Numbered from the stretch's first letter, positions 1 through 8,771 are shown. The stretch: 64,000 nt of DNA from DASUGC01 sp035606665 (GCA_035606665.1 DATNEY010000005.1:1-64000), one strand, 5' to 3'. The notes: generated by a model not told the origin, from the letters alone. Program-made: numbers and translations.

Positions 1-1593
1 AAGGCGGTGGCCGACGAGGGCTACATTTTCGTGTTCCAGGATCTTCGCGGGAAGTTCGGCTCCGAAGGGACCTTCGTCATGCAGCGGCCGCCGCGCGGGC
101 CCGGCAATCCCTCGCCGCTCGACGAGGGCACCGACACCTACGACACCATCGAGTGGCTGCTCAAGAACGTCCCGCGCAACAACGGGCGCGTCGGCATGCT
201 CGGCATCTCCTACGACGGGTGGACGACCATCATGGGAGCGCTCGAGCCGCACCCGGCGCTCAAGGCGATTTCCCCGCAAGCGTCGCCCGCCGATATGTGG
301 CTCGGGGACGACTTCCACCACAACGGCGCGTTCCGCCTGAGCTACGGCTTCGAGTACGCCGCGATGATGGAGAGCGGCAAGGACGTGCAACAGTTCGCGT
401 TCGATCGTTTCGACCTCTTCGGGTGGTACCTCGACGTCGGTCCGCTCGGCAACATCAACGAGCGTTACCTCAAAGGAAAGATTCCAACGTGGAACGACTA
501 CGTCGCGCATCCTGACTACGACCAGTTCTGGAAACGCCAGACGATGATTCCGTCGATTCGAACGACGACCGTGCCCACATTGAACGTCGCGGGCTGGTGG
601 GATCAGGAGGACTTCTACGGGCCCGTCTCGATCTATAACGCGCTCGAGAAACACGACAAGGCCGGCGTGAACCATCTCGTCGTCGGTCCCTGGAACCATG
701 GCGGCTGGTCACGCGGCACGGGTGAGGCGCTGGGGCCGATTCAATTCGGCAGCGCAACGTCGACGTACTTCCGCGAACAGGTGCAGGCGCCGTGGTTCGC
801 GTACTTTCTCAAGGACAAGGGCAAGCTCGACCTGCCCGAGGCGCTGACGTTCGAAACCGGCGGCAACACATGGAAGCGGTGGGACGCGTGGCCGCCGAAG
901 GCGTCGGTCGCCGCCAGGCCACTGTACTTTGGAGCGAACAGCCGGCTGATGTGGACGGCGCCGAGCGAGGCGCCGTCAACGGCGGCAGACAGTTTCGTGT
1001 CGGATCCGGCGCATCCGGTTCCGTACCGCCAGCGCCCGATTCAGATGACGTACGGCCCGGGATCGAAGTGGTCGACGTGGCTTACCGAAGACCAGCGATT
1101 CGTTGAGGATCGGCCCGATGTCCTGACATGGAAAACGCCGGCGCTCGATGCGGACGTGACGATTGCCGGCGAGGTCATCGCGAAGCTGTTTGCCTCCACG
1201 ACCGGCAGCGACGCAGACTGGATCGTGAAGCTGATCGACGTGTACCCCGAACAGGCGCGGCCGGTCGAAATGTCCGGCTACGAGCTCATGGTGTCGAACG
1301 AGGTCTTCCGGGGCCGCTACCGCAAGGGCTTCGAAAAGCCGGTACCGATCGCGCCCGGCGCCGTGCTCGACTACACCTTCAGCCTGCACACGCAGAACTA
1401 CAGTTTCCTCAAGGGGCACCGGATCGCGGTCCAGGTGCAGAGTTCCTGGTTCCCGCTGATCGACCGGAATCCGCAGACGTTCGTGAACAACATATTCATT
1501 GCCAAGGCGTCGGATTTTCAGAAGGCAACGCACCGTATCTTCCGAACGTCCAGATCGGCGTCACATGTACTCTTGCCGGTGGTGAGGCGCTGA
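1..1593 (+). CDS. CocE/NonD family alpha/beta hydrolase, 5' end outside the window
   Basis: Serine hydrolase of the CocE/NonD (X-Pro dipeptidyl-peptidase S15-like) family, which hydrolyses esters or N-terminal acyl bonds. About 530 residues are visible. The reading frame is open to base 1, and the GTG at 7 lies inside the conserved YxFVFQDLRGKFGSEG segment, so the true start is upstream. The nucleophile sits in GMLGISYDGW (Ser at visible residue 70). The later WWDQEDF and VVGPWNHGGW segments carry the family's Asp and His. The C-terminal half (from about residue 330) is the jelly-roll domain typical of the family. An array of 7-nt repeats follows the stop codon almost directly. The substrate cannot be deduced. 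Confidence 0.93.
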   Translation, partial: KAVADEGYIFVFQDLRGKFGSEGTFVMQRPPRGPGNPSPLDEGTDTYDTIEWLLKNVPRNNGRVGMLGISYDGWTTIMGALEPHPALKAISPQASPADMWLGDDFHHNGAFRLSYGFEYAAMMESGKDVQQFAFDRFDLFGWYLDVGPLGNINERYLKGKIPTWNDYVAHPDYDQFWKRQTMIPSIRTTTVPTLNVAGWWDQEDFYGPVSIYNALEKHDKAGVNHLVVGPWNHGGWSRGTGEALGPIQFGSATSTYFREQVQAPWFAYFLKDKGKLDLPEALTFETGGNTWKRWDAWPPKASVAARPLYFGANSRLMWTAPSEAPSTAADSFVSDPAHPVPYRQRPIQMTYGPGSKWSTWLTEDQRFVEDRPDVLTWKTPALDADVTIAGEVIAKLFASTTGSDADWIVKLIDVYPEQARPVEMSGYELMVSNEVFRGRYRKGFEKPVPIAPGAVLDYTFSLHTQNYSFLKGHRIAVQVQSSWFPLIDRNPQTFVNNIFIAKASDFQKATHRIFRTSRSASHVLLPVVRR

Positions 1594-1600
1594 CTTCGTC

Positions 1601-1732
1601 GGTTCAGGGTTCAGGGTGCCGGGTGCCGGGTTCGCTTGTCTGGTTCCGCGTGCCCGGTTCTGTGAACTGGGAACCGGGAACCGTGTGAGCGAACCTGTCA
1701 CCCTGAACCATGAACCATGAACCCTGAACCGG
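1601..1732. repeat. Inverted array of 7-nt repeats between the hydrolase and the FAD oxidase
   Basis: The left arm reads in 7-nt steps: GGTTCAG, GGTTCAG, GGTGCCG, GGTGCCG, GGTTCGC and so on. The reverse complement of the right arm reads GGTTCAG, GGTTCAT, GGTTCAT, GGTTCAG, GGTGACA, GGTTCGC and so on, so the two arms form a long imperfect palindrome with 7-nt period. The array begins 7 bases after the hydrolase stop and extends into the first codons of the next gene, whose ATG at 1717 is part of the repeat. A half copy of the same unit type lies at 57442. No other gene is visible here. Confidence 0.85.
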
Positions 1733-3090
1733 TACTTAATCGTCTCCGATCTGTCCTTGACGACCGTGTCTCTGACTCCGCATCTGTCCGTGAGCACCAC
1801 AGCCATGGGGAGTCGTATCACTCCCCTGCGCTCCCGGACATCGTCTGCTTCCCGGCGAGCACCGACGAGGTCGTCGCGATTACGGCGGTCAGCCGCGAAT
1901 CCGGCCTGCCGCTGATTCCGTTCGGGGCGGGTACGTCGCTCGAAGGCCACGTGCACGCCCTCCGGGGCGGCATCTGCGTGGACTTCCGCAACATGAACCG
2001 CATCCTGAGGATCGGAACGGACGATCTCGACGCGACGGTCGAGGCGGGCGTCACACGCCTGCAGCTCGGCAAGGCGCTGCGAAACACGGGGCTGATGTTT
2101 CCGATCGATCCGGGCGCCGACGCGACGATCGGCGGCATGGCCGCGACGCGCGCCTCGGGCACGACGGCGGTGCGTTACGGCACGATGCGCGAAAACGTCC
2201 TCGGGTTGAAGGTGGTGCTCGCCGACGGCCGCGTCTTCAGCACCGGCACTCGAGCGAGGAAGTCATCCGCGGGATACGACCTGACGAGGCTCTTCGTCGG
2301 ATCCGAAGGGACGCTGGGGCTCATCACGGAGGTGACCCTGCGTCTCCATCCGTTACCCGAAGCGACCGCGGCCGCCGTCTGTGTGTTCGACTCGATGGAG
2401 GGCGCCGTCAATACCGTAATGGCGGTCGTGCAGCTCGGCGTGCCCGTGGCCCGCATTGAACTTCTCGACGAGGCGCAGATCGATGCGATCAACAAGTACG
2501 CCCACGCCAGCCACACCGTCGCGCCGACGCTGTTCTTCGAGTTCCACGGCCAGGACGAGGCGCATCTAGCCGGACAAACGCGCGTGGTTTCCGAACTCGC
2601 GGCGGACCACGGCGGTCATGCGTTCCAGTGGGCGACGAAGCTCGAGGAGCGGGAGCGGCTCTGGAAGGCGCGCCACGACGCGCTGTACGCGGCGGTCGCC
2701 CTCCGCCCGGGATCGAAGTGCTGGACGACGGACGTGTGCGTGCCGATCTCGAGACTGGCGGAGTGCGTCATCGACACGCAACGCGACAACGCCACCGCGT
2801 CGTTTCCGATCTGCCTTGTCGGGCACGCCGGCGACGGCAACTTCCACCTGCTCTACGTGCTCGATCCCACGAACGCGGCCGAGCTCACTGAGGCCTGCAA
2901 ATTGAACGAACGGCTGGTGATGCGGGCACTCGCGATGGACGGAACCTGCACGGGCGAGCACGGCGTCGGCACCGGCAAGATGAGGTTTCTCGAGGTTGAG
3001 CACGGCGTTGGCGTGAGCGTCATGCGCGACGTCAAGCGCGCGCTGGATCCGGATAACCGTATGAACCCGGGGAAGATTCTGGATTTGTGA
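1717..3090 (+). CDS. FAD-binding oxidase, glycolate oxidase GlcD / D-lactate dehydrogenase family
   Basis: Flavoprotein of 457 aa oxidising a 2-hydroxy acid (glycolate, D-lactate or similar), probably passing electrons to the respiratory chain. The N-terminal PCMH-type FAD domain shows PFGAGTSLEGHV near residue 70 and a GTLGLITEVTLRLHPLP segment near 210. The C-terminal FAD-oxidase cap ends with GEHGVGTGK near residue 414, the usual GlcD signature. It is a full-length single-subunit type with no 4Fe-4S domain. The start is forced: an in-frame TGA lies at 1711-1713, and no ATG, GTG or TTG follows before conserved sequence, so translation must begin at the ATG inside the 7-nt repeat array. There is no clear RBS. 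Confidence 0.93.
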   Translation: MNPEPVLNRLRSVLDDRVSDSASVREHHSHGESYHSPALPDIVCFPASTDEVVAITAVSRESGLPLIPFGAGTSLEGHVHALRGGICVDFRNMNRILRIGTDDLDATVEAGVTRLQLGKALRNTGLMFPIDPGADATIGGMAATRASGTTAVRYGTMRENVLGLKVVLADGRVFSTGTRARKSSAGYDLTRLFVGSEGTLGLITEVTLRLHPLPEATAAAVCVFDSMEGAVNTVMAVVQLGVPVARIELLDEAQIDAINKYAHASHTVAPTLFFEFHGQDEAHLAGQTRVVSELAADHGGHAFQWATKLEERERLWKARHDALYAAVALRPGSKCWTTDVCVPISRLAECVIDTQRDNATASFPICLVGHAGDGNFHLLYVLDPTNAAELTEACKLNERLVMRALAMDGTCTGEHGVGTGKMRFLEVEHGVGVSVMRDVKRALDPDNRMNPGKILDL

Positions 3091-3116
3091 TCTGGCGATT
3101 TGGCGATTTGGCGATC
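3082..3116. repeat. Single-arm array of 8-nt repeats (GATTTGGC type)
   Basis: Units GATTTGT, GATCTGGC, GATTTGGC, GATTTGGC and a final GATCG run without a break. The first unit contains the last sense codon and TGA stop of the FAD oxidase. The array lies between two convergent stop codons (3090 and 3131). Same unit as the inverted arrays at 47124 and 62218, but here only one arm is present. Confidence 0.75.
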
Positions 3117-3130
3117 GACGGTTCGCTGGT

Positions 3131-3892
3131 TCAGTGGAGTCGGAATTCCAGCACCAAACCGACCGTCGTCGGCACGGCGACGCCGTTCCTCATTCCAGGT
3201 TTGAAGAACCAGTAACGCGCGGCCACGAGCGCCGCCCGATCGAGGCCGTAGGTGGAGTCGAGTGACTTCGTGACCCTCGCAGCAGCAACCGTTCCATCAG
3301 ACGCGACGATCACCTCGAGTTCTACCTGTCCCATCACCTTGGCGCGCATCGCGTCCGGAGTGTAGGAGGGCTTGATTTCCCTGATCACCGAGGGCCACTG
3401 CACTCCATTTCCTGGCATTGACGGTGGGCCTGAAGCCCCGACGCCGCCTCCCGCTGGCGGTGTCCAGCGCTCCGGACCGGGAACGTAATCGACCGTCGCC
3501 ACTCTTGCGTCGACGTTCGGCGCGCCGCTGCTGGGCTTTGTGACCGCGAAGCGCATCAGGACCAGCGATGCCATCGGGCCACTGGAGTTCTTCGCGGGCT
3601 GAAATCGCCAGTTCCGCAGCTCTTCAACCAGAGCGCGATCCAGAACGCCGGTCTGATCGGTCGATCTCGACACACGCATGTGCGTCACCGTTCCAGCGGC
3701 GCTCACGACTGTTTCGACATCGACCTCACCGGCGGTGACCGAACCCGAGCTCAAGTCGGGCGACTGTCCCGACAGGACCGCCGGCATCGTCATGTTGCGG
3801 CCGTCAGGCAGGCTGGCCGACGAGCCGGACTGGCGCGGAGCCACACTGAATATTGAAGAAGCCGTCAGCAGCAGGATTGCGATTCGAGTCAT
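3131..3892 (-). CDS. TonB-like protein with two TonB C-terminal domains
   Basis: Exported protein of 253 aa. ATG at 3892 is followed by a hydrophobic signal sequence (TRIAILLLTASSIF). Two segments each resemble a TonB C-terminal domain: GEVDVETVVSAAGTVTHMRV with a WRFQPAK end, and GQVELEVIVASDGTVAAARV with a YWFFKPGMRNG end, the latter reaching the C-terminus (EFRLH). It lacks the proline-rich spacer and N-terminal anchor of classical TonB, so direct coupling to ExbBD is uncertain. Duplicated TonB-C proteins of this kind are common in Acidobacteriota. It stands alone and converges with the FAD oxidase. Confidence 0.75.
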   Translation of the reverse strand: MTRIAILLLTASSIFSVAPRQSGSSASLPDGRNMTMPAVLSGQSPDLSSGSVTAGEVDVETVVSAAGTVTHMRVSRSTDQTGVLDRALVEELRNWRFQPAKNSSGPMASLVLMRFAVTKPSSGAPNVDARVATVDYVPGPERWTPPAGGGVGASGPPSMPGNGVQWPSVIREIKPSYTPDAMRAKVMGQVELEVIVASDGTVAAARVTKSLDSTYGLDRAALVAARYWFFKPGMRNGVAVPTTVGLVLEFRLH

Positions 3893-4044
3893 CACCCGTC
3901 CCCCGCCATCAGTATGAACCTGACCATCCGATCATGAGCACCTGGCTGCTCACTCCCTACGAGCGCACGGTTGTCCGGACCAGCGTACCGTGGCACATGG
4001 CTTGCTCGATAGCCAGCGTCTTTCGCCGCGAGGAGGCAATGGAT

Positions 4045-4557
4045 ATGAGAACTCACCCCTGGCTGCTTGTCGGAAGTATCGGCGTCACACTGGCGGCGGC
4101 GATCGCGGTCAGCCAGTGGTCTGGGCCGGGAGGCGCGGCCATCGCCGCAGTGGCCGGGCTCGGATGGCTGCTTTCGGTCCGGTGCACTCACCGGCATGCG
4201 ACGCTCCTCCCGCCGGTGCGAGGCAGCGGACCTGACCGCGACCACGCACGGTGGTACTGCGACCGATGCGGGAAGACCTGGGACTCAGGCCTCGAACCCA
4301 CGACGCGTCCGCGCGTGGTGTTCGACGGCTACGACGAGCGCAAGGCCATGCGGGCCAGCGCCCGCGCCGATTCACTCGACAAGCAGCGCCGGCGCCTGGC
4401 AACCAAGCGCGGCGGCGGGAGCCGGCGGCGACCAGCTCACGCACCTGTCGCCGCCCGAAGCGGACCGCGCCCGGTCGAGGCATTGCTCGAGCAACGGGCT
4501 GTCAACTTCACCGATCACGAAACGGCGCGACCCTTTGCCGCCGTGCGCCGATCGTAG
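4045..4557 (+). CDS. Small membrane protein with zinc-ribbon-like motif and basic tail
   Basis: Unrecognised protein of about 170 aa. Start chosen at 4045 because AGGAGG at 4031-4036 is 8 bases away; the ATG at 4039 is too close. A hydrophobic hairpin covers roughly residues 6-45 (HPWLLVGSIG, then GGAAIAAVAGLGWLLS). It is followed by C-T-H-R-H and, 30 residues on, WYCDRCGKTWDSGL, which looks like a one-sided zinc ribbon. The remainder is Arg/Lys-rich and disordered, containing KQRRRLATKRGGGSRRR. The knuckle resembles the zinc-ribbon protein at 19661. A regulatory or stress role is only a guess. Confidence 0.55.
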   Translation: MRTHPWLLVGSIGVTLAAAIAVSQWSGPGGAAIAAVAGLGWLLSVRCTHRHATLLPPVRGSGPDRDHARWYCDRCGKTWDSGLEPTTRPRVVFDGYDERKAMRASARADSLDKQRRRLATKRGGGSRRRPAHAPVAARSGPRPVEALLEQRAVNFTDHETARPFAAVRRS

Positions 4558-4565
4558 CGCCACAT

Positions 4566-4715
4566 CGCGAGGCCGCGAGCATAGCGAGCGCGCCGAGCGT
4601 CAGTAGATAAGCGCGTGGGGGTGGGGCCCCACGCGAACTCACCGCGAGGCCCCGCGCGTAGCGCGGGCGCCGAGCGTCCGGAAGAAAAGCGCGTGGGGGT
4701 GGGGCCCCACGCGAA
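4566..4715. repeat. Two tandem copies of a ~72-bp GC-rich hairpin repeat
   Basis: Copy 1 (4566-4637) and copy 2 (4643-4715) both start CGCGAGGCC. They share an identical 29-bp end (4609-4637 and 4687-4715) containing CGCGTGGGG-GTGGGG-CCCCACGCG, a 9-bp perfect stem. The unit lies between the membrane protein and csbD, ending 20 bases before the csbD start and just before its RBS. It may act as a terminator or mRNA-stabilising element. A distant relative in style lies at 44821-44915. Confidence 0.75.
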
Positions 4716-4735
4716 ATAAGGAAGGAGATCACATC

Positions 4736-4963
4736 ATGAATCGCGACACGCTTCAGGGTACGTGGAACCAGATCAAAGGCCGCGCGCGCGAACAGTGGGG
4801 CAAGCTTACTGACGACGACCTGGACCAGGTCCAGGGCAAGGCCGAGCAGCTCATCGGCAAGGTTCAGGAGCGCTACGGCGTGGCGAAGGACGAAGCCGGC
4901 CGCCAGGTCGACCGGTGGCTCCGTGACATCGATCAGAAGCCGGTTCCGGCGACGACGAAGTAG
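4736..4963 (+). CDS. CsbD family stress-response protein
   Basis: Small hydrophilic protein (75 aa) of the CsbD family, induced by general stress in many bacteria, with no known enzymatic role. It shows the family pattern: GTWNQIKGRAREQWGKLTDDD, then a QGKAEQLIGKVQERYG helix. Usual family length is 60-80 aa, so it is complete. A strong AAGGAGG-type RBS lies 8-12 bases before the ATG. Convergent with the debranching-like enzyme, from which a hairpin separates it. Confidence 0.92.
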   Translation: MNRDTLQGTWNQIKGRAREQWGKLTDDDLDQVQGKAEQLIGKVQERYGVAKDEAGRQVDRWLRDIDQKPVPATTK

Positions 4964-4971
4964 GCGGGCGC

Positions 4972-5012
4972 GCCGGGCCGCCGACGCTTCATGGGAAGGC
5001 GGAAGGCCCGGC
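4972..5012. terminator. Hairpin between convergent csbD-like gene and debranching-like gene
   Basis: GCCGGGCC at 4972-4979 pairs perfectly with GGCCCGGC at 5005-5012 around a loop that itself contains GCC/GGC pairs. It fills the gap between two convergent stop codons and so could terminate both transcripts. There is no T-run, so it is not a canonical intrinsic terminator. Confidence 0.5.
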
Positions 5013-7199
5013 CTACTTGATCGCGATGACTTCGACGCCGCCGGTCTTTCGAATCACGTTGATGCCGACGTCGCTGTCGTGACGCACCAGCGCGAGATCG
5101 ACCGACTCGCTGCCGACGCGAAGATCGCGAATCCAGACTTCGCGTAGGAAGTCCGGCAACCGCGGCCGTGTGAATTGCACGACGCGGCTGCCGGCCTTGA
5201 TCTCGAGGCCGAGCACCGACTGCAGCAGGAGAAAGACCGAGCCTGATGCCCACGCTTGCGGCGCGCACGCGAGCGGATACGAGATGGGCCCCTCGCCGGG
5301 TTCCCGGGCGAATCCGCAGAACAACTCGGGCAGCCGGTACAGGTTCATCGACATCGTCGCGTGGAAGATGCCCTCCAGGACGGTCAGCGCGGCGTCCCCA
5401 TAGCCATACCTCGCGAAACCCGCGGCGATGATCGCATTGTCGTGGGGCCAGATCGATCCGTTGTGATACGCCATCGGGTTGTAGCGCGATTCCGACGTCG
5501 CGACTGTCCTGATGCCCCAACCGGAAAATGATTCGCGCGACATGAGCGCCTTGGCGACCGCGCCGGCGCGGCGGCGCGACGCGACGCCCGCGAAGAGGGC
5601 GTGGCCGGCATTGGACGCACGAACTTCGCAGGGCCGCTTGTCGCCGTCCAGGGCAAGCGCGTACGAACCGATCGCATCACACCAGAACGCCGTGTCGAAC
5701 CGCTCGAACAGGGACGTCGCCTTGCCTGCGTACTCCGCGACGAGCTGCGGCTGGCCGACGGCGTCAGCCAGCGCCGCCGCGCCCCGGAACGCGGCGTACG
5801 TGTACGCCTGAATCTCACACGCGGCAATCGGCGCCTGCGCGAGATCACCGTTCGCATGAAAGATTGAATCGAAGGAGTCCTTCCATCCCTGCTGTATCAG
5901 CCCGGTCGGTGACCGGCGCGCGTACTCGACGAATCTGTCACCGTCGATGTCGCCGTGCTGGTCGATCCAGGCGAGCGCGTGCTCGATCGACGGCCAGATG
6001 CTCTTGATGAAGGTGGTGTCGTCCGTCCGCTCGTGATACGCCGCCGCCAGCATGACGAAGAGCGGTGTCGCGTCGTGCGTGCCGTAGTACCGATCGAAGG
6101 GGATCTCGCCGAGGGCGGCCATCTCGCCCGATCGCATTTCGTGAAGGACCTTTCCCGGCTGCGCATCGCGATCCGGATCCTCGACCGTGGCCTGGGTGGC
6201 GGCCAGAAACGACAATACGCCGCGGGCGAGCGACGGATTGAGCCAGAGCGTCTCGAATGCCGTGATCAGGCCGTCGCGCCCGAACGGCGCGGAGAACCAG
6301 GGCACGCCGGCGTAGGGATACTCGCCGTACGGCGTCGGCGTGGTCATCATGCACAGGTCGGACGTGCTTCGCGTGAGCCACTCGTCGAACTGATGGTTCG
6401 ACGTCTGGATCCCGCAGAACTCGGCGCGCCTCTTCTCGAGCGTGGCTGTCACGATGTCCACCGCGGCGGGAAAGCTCACTTGCGGCACGGCCTCGTCTTC
6501 CTCACAGCCGAAGCTGAACACGTACACCTGTTCGCCGTGCGGTCGCACGGAACACATGAACCGCAGGCTGTCGTGCGACAGGCGGCTCGCGGGCGATTCC
6601 AGGGACAGGCGCGTCCGGCGCGACACGCCGTCCAGCCCGCGATACCTCAGCGCGAGGCCGTCCGCGAGCGGCATTGGATCGAGACGCTCTCCGCGCCGCA
6701 CCCGCGTCGTGCCGCGCACTTCGAAGATGTCCGCGAAGTCCGCATCGAATCGCACATCCAGCGGCAGGGTCACGGCCGCGAGCGAATGGTTCCTCACGCG
6801 CAGCCGGTGATGCAGCACACCGCCGACGAGTACGAGTGTGTGGGAAAGATGCAGCGCACCTCGCGGCACGGTGATCTCGCCGTCCACCGTCAGATCCGGA
6901 TTGGTCAGATGGACGACGATCGCGGCGTTGTCGCCGCGCACGGCGGCGCCGAGCAGCAGGCCTCGGACATCACCAAAGCTCAGCGTCAGCCTGGACAGGA
7001 ATCGCGTACCGCCGTGATACAGCCCCTCTTTGCCTTCCCGGACGTGCGGAATCTCACCGTAGCGATCGAGCACGACGAACGTGTCGCCTTCCTTGAGCAC
7101 CAGGCTGAGCTCGTCCGTCGTTGTTGTCTCGGTCCGGATGTAGAACGGATCCGTTTCGACCTGCTGTGCCTGTGTCCGGGGACCGCGTTTTTCAGTCAT
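5013..7199 (-). CDS. Glycogen debranching enzyme-like (amylo-alpha-1,6-glucosidase family) protein
   Basis: Protein of 728 aa. An N-terminal beta domain of the putative debranching N-terminal type spans roughly residues 30-230 (it contains DGDTFVVLDRYGEI-like and YHGGTRFLSRL motifs). It is followed by an alpha/alpha six-hairpin glycosidase domain with PWFSAPFGRDGLITAFETL, GKVLHEMRSGEMA and HNGSIWPHDNAIIAAGFARYG. The family removes alpha-glucosyl branches from glycogen or related oligosaccharides; the exact substrate is unproven. No signal peptide, so cytoplasmic. Its ATG overlaps the end of the upstream GT4 gene by 8 nt, so the two are translationally coupled and probably act on the same glucan or trehalose-like product. 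Confidence 0.9.
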   Translation of the reverse strand: MTEKRGPRTQAQQVETDPFYIRTETTTTDELSLVLKEGDTFVVLDRYGEIPHVREGKEGLYHGGTRFLSRLTLSFGDVRGLLLGAAVRGDNAAIVVHLTNPDLTVDGEITVPRGALHLSHTLVLVGGVLHHRLRVRNHSLAAVTLPLDVRFDADFADIFEVRGTTRVRRGERLDPMPLADGLALRYRGLDGVSRRTRLSLESPASRLSHDSLRFMCSVRPHGEQVYVFSFGCEEDEAVPQVSFPAAVDIVTATLEKRRAEFCGIQTSNHQFDEWLTRSTSDLCMMTTPTPYGEYPYAGVPWFSAPFGRDGLITAFETLWLNPSLARGVLSFLAATQATVEDPDRDAQPGKVLHEMRSGEMAALGEIPFDRYYGTHDATPLFVMLAAAYHERTDDTTFIKSIWPSIEHALAWIDQHGDIDGDRFVEYARRSPTGLIQQGWKDSFDSIFHANGDLAQAPIAACEIQAYTYAAFRGAAALADAVGQPQLVAEYAGKATSLFERFDTAFWCDAIGSYALALDGDKRPCEVRASNAGHALFAGVASRRRAGAVAKALMSRESFSGWGIRTVATSESRYNPMAYHNGSIWPHDNAIIAAGFARYGYGDAALTVLEGIFHATMSMNLYRLPELFCGFAREPGEGPISYPLACAPQAWASGSVFLLLQSVLGLEIKAGSRVVQFTRPRLPDFLREVWIRDLRVGSESVDLALVRHDSDVGINVIRKTGGVEVIAIK

Positions 7200-8259
7200 T
7201 TCGACCGGTGCCGGCCGCGACCGTGTCGGCCGGGCGGCCGAGCAGCGCGCCGTAGATGTCGAGATAGGCCTTTGCCATGCGGTTGACGGTGAAGCGCTCG
7301 TCGAACTCTCTGCGAATGCGATCGCGGGGCAGCGTCGCGGCCCGCTCGGTGGCGGACACGGCGTCGTCGAGGCTGTTCACGATGAAGCCGCTGACGTTGT
7401 CAGTGATGACCTCGGAGACAGAACCCGCGTCCCATGCAATGGTCGGCGTGCCGCAGGCCATCGCTTCGATCATGACGAGGCCGAACGGTTCCGGCCAGTC
7501 GATCGGAAACAGCAGAGCGTGCGCGCCGGCCATGAGCGGGCCCTTCTCGTGATCGTTCACCTCGTCCAGGAATTCCACGAACGGCTCTTCGAACAGCGGC
7601 GCGATCTCGCGATCGAAGTAGGCGCGGTCGACGTCGCTGATCTTTGCCGCGACCCGCAGCGGCAGGCCGACGCGGCGCGCAATTTCCACCGCCCGGTCAA
7701 CGCGCTTCTCTGGAGAAATCCGGCCCACGAACAGCAGGTAGTCGCCGCGCGCGTGCGGATCGGGTGAGAACAGATCGGGGGGGAGGCCGTGATACACGGT
7801 GCCGAGCCAGTGCGCCTGCGGCAATGGCTCCCGCTGGCTGTCCGAAATGGACACGACCGGCATGTCGGTGAACTCGTCGTACAGCGGCACCAGGTCCTTG
7901 AGGTTGAGCCGTCCGTGCAACGTCGTCAACTGCGTCAGCCCCATCAGACGGCTCACCGGAAAGTGCAGGTAGTCGATGTGAAAGTGCACGATGTCGAAGT
8001 CGTGCACCATCTGCCGCACGCGCTCGATCATCAGAATGTGATGCGCCAGAGAGTCGACTGAATCGGTGTCGAGCCGCAGCGACCGCTCCACGACAGGCAC
8101 GAGTCTCGCCGCCGTCCGTGAGTCACCGCTCGCAAACAGCGTGACGTCATGACCGAGGCGGACGAGTTCCTCGGTGAGATAGGACACGACGCGTTCCGTG
8201 CCGCCATAGACCAGCGGCGGCACGCTCTCGTACAACGGGGAAATCTGTGCGATCCGCAC
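7192..8259 (-). CDS. Glycosyltransferase family 4
   Basis: Retaining GT-B glycosyltransferase of 355 aa. The start is set at GTG 8259 because RIAQISPLYESVPP is the usual N-terminus of this subgroup and the open frame upstream (to 8739) looks non-coding. It shows YGGTERVVSYLTEELVRLGHDVTLFASGD, a central LFVGRISPEKRVDRAV segment, and the donor-site EPFGLVMIEAMACGTP with the EX7E pattern. A cytoplasmic role in oligosaccharide or compatible-solute synthesis is likely. First gene of a two-gene unit with the debranching-like enzyme. Start is the least certain part. Confidence 0.88.
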   Translation of the reverse strand: MRIAQISPLYESVPPLVYGGTERVVSYLTEELVRLGHDVTLFASGDSRTAARLVPVVERSLRLDTDSVDSLAHHILMIERVRQMVHDFDIVHFHIDYLHFPVSRLMGLTQLTTLHGRLNLKDLVPLYDEFTDMPVVSISDSQREPLPQAHWLGTVYHGLPPDLFSPDPHARGDYLLFVGRISPEKRVDRAVEIARRVGLPLRVAAKISDVDRAYFDREIAPLFEEPFVEFLDEVNDHEKGPLMAGAHALLFPIDWPEPFGLVMIEAMACGTPTIAWDAGSVSEVITDNVSGFIVNSLDDAVSATERAATLPRDRIRREFDERFTVNRMAKAYLDIYGALLGRPADTVAAGTGRND

Positions 8260-8466
8260 GCGGCGAAGGGAGCAAGTCGAGTGCCACGGTCGCTCATGGT
8301 GAGGGCTGGCCGGATGCCGGTACATGGGTAGCGGTTTCCCTGAAGTTGGCGCCCAGTGACCCAGCGCGCTCCGGTCAAAACGACACCCTGGACGCCTCTG
8401 GTGTTCTGCTGCAGAACCATCGTGGCATCTCTCTTGATGTTCCTGCCGGCGAAGGGGGCGTCCAGG

Positions 8467-8649
8467 ATGGCCAAATACGGACAAGCCGCAACGAAGCGCG
8501 TGGCATCGGCGATGCGCCGCCGGAAGAAAGGGACCCTGCGAAGCAGCTCCGGCAGAAAGGTCACGAGCCGCAAGCAGGCGATCGCCATAGGGCTGAGCGA
8601 GGCCCGGGAAAAGGGCGCAAAAGTTCCCCGCAAGACGCGTAAGAAATAG
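8467..8649 (+). CDS. Small basic DUF6496-type protein
   Basis: A 60-aa, strongly basic protein. The ending GRKVTSRKQAIAIGLSEARE-KGAKVPRKTRKK matches the DUF6496 signature found in small histone-like proteins of soil bacteria. ATG 8467 is preceded by a purine-rich AGGGGGCG. A longer in-frame start at 8356 would add an atypical hydrophobic leader, so I prefer 8467. Divergent from the GT4 gene across a 207-bp gap in which I see no clear promoter. DNA binding is inferred from charge only. Confidence 0.7.
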   Translation: MAKYGQAATKRVASAMRRRKKGTLRSSSGRKVTSRKQAIAIGLSEAREKGAKVPRKTRKK

Positions 8650-8771
8650 CCAGCCGATCGGCCGGGATGTCCTGCCTCCCCGAGGGGCGACGGCCGGCCG
8701 GTCGTGAATCCGTCCCGAACTGTGGCAGTACTCTTGCAACTACATCGTTACCGCCCTGAACGGCAAACCCC

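Noticed and set aside
5955..7286. 443-aa plus-strand ORF opposite the debranching-like gene
   Set aside because: Antisense shadow without signal, motif or RBS.
8260..8739. N-terminal extension of the GT4 gene
   Set aside because: The family N-terminus begins at 8259; the extension is low in coding character and overlaps the DUF6496 gene on the other strand.
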